From Paenibacillus puerhi (GTDB taxonomy: Bacteria; Bacillota; Bacilli; Paenibacillales; NBRC-103111): a stretch of 64,000 nucleotides of DNA. The notes under the pieces were generated by a model. That model saw nothing but the letters and a program-made list of their open reading frames with translations. It was not told the DNA's origin and searched no databases. Positions 41,901-49,778 of the stretch are shown here, piece by piece. The stretch's first letter is position 1, and each line of letters starts with the position of its first letter. The translations under genes and the position numbers were made by a program. Location: positions 96,170 to 160,169 of the forward strand of contig NZ_WUWM01000016.1 of assembly GCF_009846885.1 (NCBI RefSeq), given 5' to 3'.

Positions 41901-42521
41901 GTGCTGGAGTTTCTTACGCATCATCGCTGGAATTTTCTGATCCTGGCTGAGGCGGTATTTTGGATTTCCTTGTTGATTGCCATTACGATGAGGTATTGGT
42001 TTGATAAACCCAAGGCTGCTCTGGCCGCCATTATGCTAACTCTGATCAATGAGCTATGGATTCTCTTTCTTGCTATTCTGGATCTGAAGCAGACCGGTCA
42101 GCTCTCCGTATTCCAGATCGTTATTGTCATCTTGATTGTATACACCCTGGTCCTCGGCAAGCGTGATCTGAAGAAAGTAGACCGCTTTATTCACAGAAAG
42201 GTAGCTCGATTCAAAGGGAGGGAGGTTCCCGAGCACCTTCAAGAGGTGAAGTACGGAATGGCGAAGGCGAAAGAGGAACTGAAAGGATTCGGTCTTCATG
42301 TTCTGTTGTTCTTATCCGTCCATGCGGTATTCTATCTGCTGCTTTACTTCGTAAACCGGGAGCTGCATCCGGTACCGCCAGGAGCCTGGGTTCCTTGGCT
42401 GAAGGAGCAGTTCCATCAACATCAGACGCTCGTTCAGGTTAATAAAATCTGGTCGGTTCTGTTGGTGCTTGATGCGGTAATCAGTTTCTCCTATTTGCTG
42501 TTCCCGAAGAAGGAAAGTTGA
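41901..42521 (+). CDS. Hypothetical integral membrane protein, 206 aa
   Basis: Not recognised. Five hydrophobic helices are visible: about 10-28, 38-60, 70-85, 130-150 and 180-200, with a basic cytoplasmic stretch between the third and fourth (KRDLKKVDRFIHRKVARFKGREV). The start is uncertain: GTG 41901 lies 12 bases after AAGGAGG, longer than ideal, and ATGs nearer the site are in other frames that stop quickly. Confidence 0.65.
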   Translation: MLEFLTHHRWNFLILAEAVFWISLLIAITMRYWFDKPKAALAAIMLTLINELWILFLAILDLKQTGQLSVFQIVIVILIVYTLVLGKRDLKKVDRFIHRKVARFKGREVPEHLQEVKYGMAKAKEELKGFGLHVLLFLSVHAVFYLLLYFVNRELHPVPPGAWVPWLKEQFHQHQTLVQVNKIWSVLLVLDAVISFSYLLFPKKES

Positions 42522-42564
42522 GTTAGGAGGCTCATGCCAGCCTCTTCCGAGGCCTAGCAGGTGA

Positions 42565-42708
42565 AAGAATCTGCTTGAGCTGCTGCATGCGCTCGCAGCG
42601 GCTCATGGCTCAACGGTGGAGCAGCTTGAGGCGATCCGGGCGGGTAAAGCAGAGAAGCGCGGAGGGTTTGCTGGCCGAATCTATCTGACAGATGTTCCCG
42701 ATGCCTGA
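42565..42708 (+). pseudogene. C-terminal remnant of a MazG-like pyrophosphohydrolase
   Basis: 47 codons read LLELLHALAAAHGSTVEQLE, then AIRAGKAEKRGGFAGRIYL and a stop. This matches the C-terminal end of the small phosphoribosyl-ATP pyrophosphohydrolase-like house-cleaning proteins (KRGGF-IYL block). The rest of the gene is absent: an in-frame TGA precedes the fragment. Confidence 0.6.
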
Positions 42709-42787
42709 TATCAAGCTGATCACAGAGAATCTTGCTGATGAGTTGATACCGGGGACGGGAATGCCAGGGTTGAAGGAAGAACATAAG

Positions 42788-42824
42788 GGAGGGCAGAGAA
42801 TCCATAGATGATTCCCGGCCCTCC
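42788..42824 (-). terminator. Hairpin after the small acidic protein gene
   Basis: GGAGGGC / GCCCTCC stem with inner GAATC/GATTC pairing; no strong U-tract on either strand. Confidence 0.4.
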
Positions 42825-42857
42825 TCTTCTACTTGTGCAGGACTGACAACAACAGAA

Positions 42858-43019
42858 TTACAATTCGTCTTCCTGCTGCTGGGCCTGCTCGCTTTGTTCA
42901 AAGACTTCCGCGGCTTCTTCGGCGGAGAATTCCGTGTCGGTTTCTCCAGGGACGCTTAATTTGTTCAGCTTGGTCGATTGAACCTCCGCCTTGGATGGCT
43001 GATTTTCGTTGTTAGTCAT
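42858..43019 (-). CDS. Small acidic hypothetical protein, 53 aa
   Basis: ATG 43019 follows CACAAGGAGGGA. The protein is hydrophilic with an acidic, Gln-rich C-terminus (FEQSEQAQQQEDEL) and no recognisable domain. The open frame extends 40 codons upstream but the ribosome site decides this start. It is divergent from the dynamin-like operon and may share its promoter region. Confidence 0.65.
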   Translation of the reverse strand: MTNNENQPSKAEVQSTKLNKLSVPGETDTEFSAEEAAEVFEQSEQAQQQEDEL

Positions 43020-43243
43020 GTAAATCCCTCCTTGTGTGAAATAAGAACAAGCCTTAGTTTTCCACAATTGGGATGAACTATACCTAAGAAAGAGAGAGCT
43101 TTCGGTGAAGCCGAGGCCCACCGCCTGTATACGGAACATGTCGGATATACCATCCCGTTTCTATACTAAGTTTAGAACTAATGGCCTATATTTCGAGTGA
43201 AGAAGTGTGAGTCATAACTACCAGAAGTTGAAGGATTCTTGTG

Positions 43244-43256
43244 AAATTCGTCGAAT
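43244..43256. promoter_or_regulatory. Palindrome upstream of the dynamin-like operon
   Basis: Perfect dyad AATTCG-T-CGAATT, 75 bases before the first GTPase gene. A possible operator for the HTH domain of that protein; no experimental support. A TATACT at about 43163 could be a -10. Confidence 0.35.
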
Positions 43257-43330
43257 TAGCCTTAAAGGAAGGTCAATAACGATGGGGCCGTAGGTTAGCG
43301 TGAGCCCGATGCTAGGAGAGGAAGGACATC

Positions 43331-45520
43331 ATGTTGGATTTAAGAAGCTTGAGGGAACAGCGCCTGCAGCTGACAGTTGATCAATTTGCGGAGAGGCTCG
43401 GGCTCCCTGTAGAAAAAATCATTGAATTGGAGCATCACCCGGAACGGGTAGATGTAGCCCTGCTGATGAAAATAGGCCAAGTGTTCGGGTTGTCGCTGGA
43501 GACTTTGCTGCAAGCCTCGCAGAAGCCGGCAGCCTTCGAGGTGAAGCCGGTATACCGCGAGCTGCGCGAGCGGCAAAAACGGATGGACGACTATTTGCGC
43601 AGCAAAATCAATGAAATGAAGCTGCAGCTGTCAGTAAATGATTTTCAATCAATTATGCGCTCCTATGAAGCCGTTAGCTTGGATAGCTCTAAGCCTGTCA
43701 TCTCGCTGCTCGGTCCGTCCGATGCGGGCAAAAGCACGATGATCAATGCCCTGCTCGGGCAGGAGGTTGTGCTGTCCCAGTGGACGCCAACTACATCGGC
43801 GGCCGTCTTCATCAAGCATATCGAAGATAAGCCCGCTTGGATGGGCGAGGACGATGTCTGGATCTTCCGCGCAGAAGGCGCACAAGCCGGCTTTAACATC
43901 CGCCAATATAAGATCAAGTCCTACTGCCACAAGCATCTGATCAAAAAAGGAGACCGCTCGCTGCTGACCAGCTACACGAACCGGCATGATAAAGGCTTTC
44001 ATGCCGAGGTGGATACGGCGATTGTGTTCCTCGACGCTCCGATCCTGCAAGCTTGCGACTTGGCAGACCTGCCGGGCTTCGGCACGGATACGAAGAAGGA
44101 CACGGACCTGGCCAGCCGTGCAAGAGGCATGTCCGACGCCATGATTTTCCTGTGCCAATCCAATGCCTTCTTCAATAAAGAAGAAGATATCATTTTCGCG
44201 AAAACGATGATTCAGCAGCTTCCCGTCATCCGGAACTCCGAAGACAGCACTTTCCTCTCCAACCTGTTTATCGTGGCGTCCCAGGCACGAATCGTCGGAG
44301 AATCGCAGGTGGATAAAATTTTCGAAAGAGGCTATACGGCAATCGCCAATCAGCTGTCCGACGAGCTTGTTCGTGCGACTTACGGCGTGGGCAAAGCTCA
44401 GTTCTCCCAGAAGCTGCGGAGCCGCTTTTTCTCTTATGAGGTAGACAGCGCTGCCTTGCGCGCCGGGTTCGAGCAGCAGCTGCTGCAACTGCTGGAGACG
44501 ATCCTGCCTGCCTACAAGCAAGAACGGGCTCACAAGACGATGCAACAATTCAAGGAGCGGCTGCTCTATTTTTTTCGCAGAGAAATAGTAAAGTATGAGG
44601 AGGCGATTCAAGATCGGAACGCGATAGAGCGCTCGTATGAGGAGATGCTGGCTCGGAAGGATAGCGTATTCAGTAAAATTAACGCGGAGCGCGATCAGCT
44701 TATTCAAGAGATCGAGGAGATCCGGGAGCGCAATCTGTCCGCTTACCGGGCCTGGGAGAGCCAGAGCATCACCGTGAGTGCGATGGAGAAGCTGATCAAA
44801 GAGAAGGGCTACAACAAGAAGAATGCGCCGAAGCTGCTGCCTACGAACGTCACGGACTTATATCATGCCAAGCTGCAGGAGATGCTTCAGCAAAGCACCG
44901 CCGATTTTCAGCAAAAAGCGGACCGCTACTTGAACAATGTGGAGGGCCTGTTGAACGGGATCAGCAAGCAGAATATGGATGAAGCGTATATTCCCTTCGA
45001 CATGCAGGGCATTCTGGCGGGCGGTCTGGCGGGTCTCGGGGTGCTGGGCGGACTCGGCGTGGTGGCGTCAGGACTTGGGAATCTGGGCGGATATATTCTC
45101 GTCGCCAAAGGAGTCAGCCTGTTGTCGGCAGCGGGCATCTCGGTCGGCGGCACGGCGGCTGCGGCGTCAGCGGTGGCGGCCATCGGAGGTCCGATCACAC
45201 TCGGCATCGGCCTTGCTGTAGGCATCTTTCTGATTGGACGAGCGATCTTCGGGGATAGCTGGCAGACACGCTTGGCCAAGGAACTGAAGAAGAAGCTGGA
45301 CCAGGAGCAGGTTGCTGAGAAATATATGGATCAGATCGATGCTTACTGGAATCAGACCAAAGAAGGAATCCGCCACCTGTCCGACGTCTTCCAGAAGGAG
45401 TACGAGGACAAGGTGATGGAGAAAAAAAACCTGCTGCTCCAGCAGGACAGCGAAGACGCGGAGCGTCAGCTGCGGTGGCTGAAGGAGGGGCTGGACTATT
45501 TCGAAGGAATGCCGCAATAG
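43331..45520 (+). CDS. Dynamin-like GTPase with N-terminal XRE-type HTH
   Basis: 729 residues. Residues 1-60 form a Cro/CI-like HTH (LRSLREQRLQLTVDQFAERLG, then LPVEKIIELEHHPER). A helical linker leads to a dynamin-family GTPase domain with G1 GPSDAGKST (about 127-135) and G3 DLPGFGTD (about 245-252). A canonical G4 (N/T)KxD is not evident; IVASQAR stands in its place. A long helical region precedes a Gly/Ala-rich hydrophobic segment (about 558-640, GILAGGLAGLGVLGGLG and following), the paddle or membrane-insertion part of bacterial dynamins. ATG 43331 follows GAGAGGAAGG. First of four GTPase genes on one strand. HTH fusion to a dynamin is unusual and suggests DNA-linked or self-regulated function. 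Confidence 0.82.
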   Translation: MLDLRSLREQRLQLTVDQFAERLGLPVEKIIELEHHPERVDVALLMKIGQVFGLSLETLLQASQKPAAFEVKPVYRELRERQKRMDDYLRSKINEMKLQLSVNDFQSIMRSYEAVSLDSSKPVISLLGPSDAGKSTMINALLGQEVVLSQWTPTTSAAVFIKHIEDKPAWMGEDDVWIFRAEGAQAGFNIRQYKIKSYCHKHLIKKGDRSLLTSYTNRHDKGFHAEVDTAIVFLDAPILQACDLADLPGFGTDTKKDTDLASRARGMSDAMIFLCQSNAFFNKEEDIIFAKTMIQQLPVIRNSEDSTFLSNLFIVASQARIVGESQVDKIFERGYTAIANQLSDELVRATYGVGKAQFSQKLRSRFFSYEVDSAALRAGFEQQLLQLLETILPAYKQERAHKTMQQFKERLLYFFRREIVKYEEAIQDRNAIERSYEEMLARKDSVFSKINAERDQLIQEIEEIRERNLSAYRAWESQSITVSAMEKLIKEKGYNKKNAPKLLPTNVTDLYHAKLQEMLQQSTADFQQKADRYLNNVEGLLNGISKQNMDEAYIPFDMQGILAGGLAGLGVLGGLGVVASGLGNLGGYILVAKGVSLLSAAGISVGGTAAAASAVAAIGGPITLGIGLAVGIFLIGRAIFGDSWQTRLAKELKKKLDQEQVAEKYMDQIDAYWNQTKEGIRHLSDVFQKEYEDKVMEKKNLLLQQDSEDAERQLRWLKEGLDYFEGMPQ

Positions 45521-45570
45521 CGGACTTATGAACCGGGGGCTGTTGCCCGGCAGGCAGCAAGAGCGAGGAC

Positions 45571-47442
45571 ATGAGAGGTGAAACGTGCGTGACTTTCGTG
45601 CATGAGAAGATAAAGCTGGCGCGTCTGCTCGAGCAGATGGGCGCTGCGCTTGCGCCCTATGGCTTCGAGTCGCGGATAACGGCGGCGCAGGAGCGGCTTG
45701 GACGCGCGACGATGAATTTATTAATCGTGGGGGAATTCAGTCGAGGGAAATCGACATTTATTAATGCTTTAGTAGGAGCGCCGGTGCTGCCCTCCAAGGT
45801 CAATCCGACAACGGCGACGATCAACACGATCGTGCCCGGGGCGGAGCGGAGCATGCAGATCTGGTATCATGATGGCCGCGTGGAGACGGCGGACCTGCCA
45901 CAGACGCAGGTGAATAAGTTCCTGGAGCAGATTGTGACAGTGGCCAATAGCGATGCGCCTAAGATCAAGCAGGTGCAATTGACCTTGCCGGGACCTATGG
46001 AAAAGTGGAGCTGCACGATTGTGGATACGCCTGGGGTGAACGAGCTGGACGACGCGCGGGAGGAAGTGACGTACCACTATCTTCAGCGGGCGGACGCGTG
46101 CATCGTGCTGCTGGATGCTCAGCCGCCGCTCTCCGAGAGCGAGCGGCGGTTTATCGGCGATAAGGTGCTCGGCTCGGATGTGAACCGGCTAATCTATGTG
46201 ATTAACCGGATGGATGAGGTGGAGAAATTTCCGGATGGTCCGGTAGCGGAGCGATTGACAGGTTATACGCAAGGATTGCTCGCCGAGAAGTTTCCTATGC
46301 TGGAGAGCCCGGCCGTCTTTACCGTCTCGGCCAAGGAGGCGCTTCGCGCACGGTATAAGCGGGAAGAAAGCCCATGGCTCGAAGCGTTCGAGCGGTTCGA
46401 GGAGCAGCTTCACTCGCTGCTGTCCGAGCAGGCGAGAAAGGGACGGCTGCCCGACCATGTGGACCGGGCAGCAGGGATTGTGGAGGAAGCGTTGCTGACC
46501 GCGAGCGACAGGCTGGCATTGACGCAAGGCTCGGCGGATGAGCTTGCCGTGCGCGTCTCCAAGCTGGAGGAGGAGGAGCGATATATTCGCCTGCAGCTCC
46601 AGGGCCTGGACGATTGGTTTACGCACCAAGCGGCTGCCCTCGCCAGAAGAATTCGCGAGCGGATGGAGAACGGCTTCAGCCAGCTGCGGGCGGCGTGGAT
46701 TACGCAGGCGGAGGCTTGCGCGGATGAGGCGGACTTTGCCGCGCTGAAATCGGCTATATTGACCGGGATTCGCCGGGAAGCAGCGGGCTTAATGGAGGAG
46801 CTCGGAGATTCGAGGCGGGCGCTGGCCGCAGAATTGCATAAGCGCTTCGATGCAATCCGTCTGAGCGGACAGGAGGGGGAATCTGCGGGCAGCCTGCCGG
46901 CCTTGCGCCGGGCGACTCGCTCGGGCCCCTTCCAGAGCGATGCCATGAGCGAGACGTTCTTCATGCAGGTGCAACAGGCGGATTCGGACGGGCTGCCTGT
47001 ACTCGGAGCGGTTGCTGCCGGAGGAGTGCTCGGATATATGGGTGCTGCGCTGCTCGGCCCGATCGGCCTAGCGGCCGCCTTGGTAGGTTCCTATGTTCTG
47101 GGCAGAAAGCTTGGCGAGGAGCGGGATCGAGCGGCTTGGGAGAAAGCCAGACAGGAGGCTATTCGCACCATCCGCAAGCAGATGGACGAGGTTCTGCAAG
47201 CGGCGAGGACGAACGCGTCGAGGATGGCCGAGGAGGAACTGCAGCCGATGGAGCAATATTACCGGGACGCCGCCCAGATGCGGATCGAGGCCATCTCCAG
47301 GACGTTGGCGGAGCAGCGCGAGGGCATGGCCCGTGCCGGAGAGGATCTCGCCAGGCATAGGATGGAGCTGGAGTCGCTAATGGCGCGGCTCGGAGAATGG
47401 CGGCTGGAGCTGCACAACATGAAGGGGGCGCTGCTGGCATGA
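45571..47442 (+). CDS. Dynamin-like GTPase 2
   Basis: 623 residues: G1 GEFSRGKST (about 54-62), Thr-containing G2 region NPTTATI, G3 DTPGVNE (about 151), G4 NRMD (about 212), then helical stalk and a hydrophobic stretch (about 476-510, AVAAGGVLGYMGAALLGP). This is the bacterial dynamin-like plan: GTP-driven assembly on membranes. ATG 45571 is the longest start; GTG 45589 with GAGAGGTG upstream is an alternative. Its stop overlaps the start of GTPase 3 (ATGA). Confidence 0.88.
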   Translation: MRGETCVTFVHEKIKLARLLEQMGAALAPYGFESRITAAQERLGRATMNLLIVGEFSRGKSTFINALVGAPVLPSKVNPTTATINTIVPGAERSMQIWYHDGRVETADLPQTQVNKFLEQIVTVANSDAPKIKQVQLTLPGPMEKWSCTIVDTPGVNELDDAREEVTYHYLQRADACIVLLDAQPPLSESERRFIGDKVLGSDVNRLIYVINRMDEVEKFPDGPVAERLTGYTQGLLAEKFPMLESPAVFTVSAKEALRARYKREESPWLEAFERFEEQLHSLLSEQARKGRLPDHVDRAAGIVEEALLTASDRLALTQGSADELAVRVSKLEEEERYIRLQLQGLDDWFTHQAAALARRIRERMENGFSQLRAAWITQAEACADEADFAALKSAILTGIRREAAGLMEELGDSRRALAAELHKRFDAIRLSGQEGESAGSLPALRRATRSGPFQSDAMSETFFMQVQQADSDGLPVLGAVAAGGVLGYMGAALLGPIGLAAALVGSYVLGRKLGEERDRAAWEKARQEAIRTIRKQMDEVLQAARTNASRMAEEELQPMEQYYRDAAQMRIEAISRTLAEQREGMARAGEDLARHRMELESLMARLGEWRLELHNMKGALLA

Positions 47443-49205
47443 TCCAACCTATACTGGAAAGCCTTCGGGCCTTGTCCGGTCGTGTGAACGAGCCGGAAGC
47501 CGGGCGGCTGCTGGATGCCGTAGAGGCGTCGCTGAAGAGGCAATCGTTTCACACTGCCGTTCTCGGAGAGTTCAAGCGGGGAAAATCCTCCTTCATCAAT
47601 ACGCTGCTCGGCCGCGAGCTGCTGCGGACGGATCTTTTGCCGGCTACGGCGGTGCTGCATATGCTGGAATATGGCGACGAAGAGGAATATGACATCATCT
47701 ACCTGGATGGAACGATACATACGCAACCGCTTGACGAAGAAGGCCTTGCCGAGCTGGCAGTGGGCGGCTCCATCGCGCCGGAACAGGTTCGGTATGTTCG
47801 GGTTAAGCTGAATTCCCCGCTGCTTCGCGATGGGCTCGTTCTGATCGACACCCCCGGGGTCAACGACATGAACCAAGCGCGCGCCGAAGTGACGTATACG
47901 ATTCTGCCGAACTGCGACGCAGCACTGTTCCTGCTGGATGCGGCAGCGCCGCTGACAAGGTCGGAGGCGGACTTCCTGAAGACGAAGGTGCTTCAACATA
48001 AGCTGAGCGACCTCCTGTTCATTCTGAGCAAAAGCGACAGGCTGGATGAGGAGGAGCTGGGCGATGCGCTTGAAGGCGCGTCCGGCCGAATCCGAGAGGT
48101 GCTGGGTCGGACGGTGCCGGTGCTGCCCTTTTCTTCGCGTGAAGCGGCTGCCCTGCAGGCGAGAGGGAAAGCGTCGCAAGAGGCGGAGGAGCTGCTCCGA
48201 CATCTGGCCGAGCTTCGGGAGAAGGCGGGTCGAAGCGCACAGCGGCGTCAAGCGGAGCGGCTGCTGCTCGCAGCGGATGAACTGCTGGAGGCGATCGGCT
48301 GGCAGGAAGCGGCGCACCGCTCGAATCAGGTGCTTGCCCAGGAGCATCGCACCCGCCTGGATCGAGTGCTGGAGGAGATGGGCATCCGGTTCGAGCGGCT
48401 GATGGCCGGCGTGGATTCGGTAGGACGCGACGGGCTCATGCTGATGATGGACCAAGCGTACCAGAAGCTGGAGGACATGCTGGTCCACGATATGCGCTAC
48501 GATATCCAGACCCGGGGCGGCAATCTGGAACGCTTGATGGACCGGGATTTGCCGCTGTATATCGAGCGGATGTTGCGGCAGTTCTCCGAGATGAAGGCCA
48601 TGGAGGTATCCATCTACCTGGAGCGCTTCCAGAAGCATACCGCCGAGGAGTATCAGCGGCATTTCCGCACCCCGCTTCAGCTGGCCATGGAGGAGCTCGG
48701 CTTCAAGATTCCGATGTGGCAAGCATCGGTCGCCCCGACTCCATCGAGCCAGGTCGATACGATTATCCGCCATGCCGCACCGGCGACAGCGCTGGCGGTA
48801 GCCGGAAGCTTCATTATGCCCGGGGTAGGCACGATCATCGGCGCTGCCGTAGGAGGCGTGCTGACGAGTGTGCTCCGCTCGAAGCAAATGGAGCAGATGC
48901 GCTCGGAGGTGCTCGAACGTTTACCCGAGCTGGTGCATGAGATTGTCAGCGCGCATCGGATCGAAACGATAAAAACGGCTTCCGGCTGGTTCGATGAGAT
49001 GAAGACGGCGCTGCGTTCCTTCCATGAGCGGCAGCTGGACCGGATGAGCGCTATGTTCGAAGCGAATATCGCGAAGCCTGATTACGCAGATGCCGGAGCA
49101 TCTGCCGAGGAGCTGCAGAGCTGCCGGCAGCAGCTGCTGGATATCCGGGGAACGCTTGAGGCCCTGCTGTCCGCAGCGGAGACGAATACTCGAGAGGAGA
49201 GCTGA
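47439..49205 (+). CDS. Dynamin-like GTPase 3
   Basis: 588 residues from ATG 47439, overlapping the previous stop. G1 GEFKRGKSS (about 43-51), G2 region LPATAVL, G3 DTPGVND (about 137), G4-like SKSD (about 197; Ser where Asn or Thr is usual). The stalk is helical and a hydrophobic segment (about 450-477, VAGSFIMPGVGTIIGAAVGG) should meet the membrane. The tight coupling to GTPase 2 suggests a heteromeric pair, as known for LeoB/LeoC- and DynA/DynB-type bacterial dynamins. Confidence 0.88.
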   Translation: MIQPILESLRALSGRVNEPEAGRLLDAVEASLKRQSFHTAVLGEFKRGKSSFINTLLGRELLRTDLLPATAVLHMLEYGDEEEYDIIYLDGTIHTQPLDEEGLAELAVGGSIAPEQVRYVRVKLNSPLLRDGLVLIDTPGVNDMNQARAEVTYTILPNCDAALFLLDAAAPLTRSEADFLKTKVLQHKLSDLLFILSKSDRLDEEELGDALEGASGRIREVLGRTVPVLPFSSREAAALQARGKASQEAEELLRHLAELREKAGRSAQRRQAERLLLAADELLEAIGWQEAAHRSNQVLAQEHRTRLDRVLEEMGIRFERLMAGVDSVGRDGLMLMMDQAYQKLEDMLVHDMRYDIQTRGGNLERLMDRDLPLYIERMLRQFSEMKAMEVSIYLERFQKHTAEEYQRHFRTPLQLAMEELGFKIPMWQASVAPTPSSQVDTIIRHAAPATALAVAGSFIMPGVGTIIGAAVGGVLTSVLRSKQMEQMRSEVLERLPELVHEIVSAHRIETIKTASGWFDEMKTALRSFHERQLDRMSAMFEANIAKPDYADAGASAEELQSCRQQLLDIRGTLEALLSAAETNTREES

Positions 49206-49208
49206 AGC

Positions 49209-49742
49209 ATGTCCGATCATTTGCATCATTTTTTTCACCCCACCGCTCACGAGGAGACGATTACGGAGAAGAATGCCTTCGGAGGCGTCGATTACTACAA
49301 TCAGCATCATCAGAAGCTCGGCCACACGGAAGCGAACCCGTTCGGGGGCTATGACGTATACAACGCTTCGAATCAGAAGGCCGGTCATACGGAGGCCAAT
49401 GTTTTTGGCGGACAGGACGCTTATGATGCAGCCTACAGGAAGCTTGGGCATACGGAGGCCAATGTGTTCGGCGGCGTGGATTATTTGGACGGCGCATACC
49501 GCGTAGAGGGGCATTCGGAGACGAACCCGGCAGGCGGCTACGATTACTACAATGCTTCCCAGCAGAAGGTAGGCTCCAGCGAACCGAACGCGTCCGGGGG
49601 GATGAGCTACTTCACCCATCCGATGTCGGATGCCCATGCCCTCGCGGAGGCTCATCGGGAATGGCAGAACCAGCTGCTTCGCTCGGGCGGCGCGGATCCG
49701 CTGAAGTATGCCGGTTCGATTACTTTTCCGAATCTGATCTAA
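49209..49742 (+). CDS. Protein of 21-residue FGG-D-YYN repeats
   Basis: 177 residues; ATG 49209 three bases after GTPase 3, with GAGAGGAG upstream. After a His-rich start it consists of five units of about 21 residues with consensus FGGxDYYNxxxxKxGHTEAN (units start near residues 24, 45, 66, 87, 108), then a shorter sixth GG unit and a non-repeat tail with FPNLI. Gly/Asn/Tyr-rich beta-turn units suggest a repetitive beta structure. No signal peptide or membrane helix. I recognise no named domain. Its place within the operon implies a partner or scaffold for the GTPases. Confidence 0.8.
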   Translation: MSDHLHHFFHPTAHEETITEKNAFGGVDYYNQHHQKLGHTEANPFGGYDVYNASNQKAGHTEANVFGGQDAYDAAYRKLGHTEANVFGGVDYLDGAYRVEGHSETNPAGGYDYYNASQQKVGSSEPNASGGMSYFTHPMSDAHALAEAHREWQNQLLRSGGADPLKYAGSITFPNLI

Positions 49743-49778
49743 GGACATCAGGATACCCATGAAACGGAGTGCTTAACA

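Noticed and set aside
47259..48887. 542-codon minus-strand frame
   Set aside because: Mirror of GTPases 2 and 3; the real genes carry clear G motifs and overlapping starts and stops.
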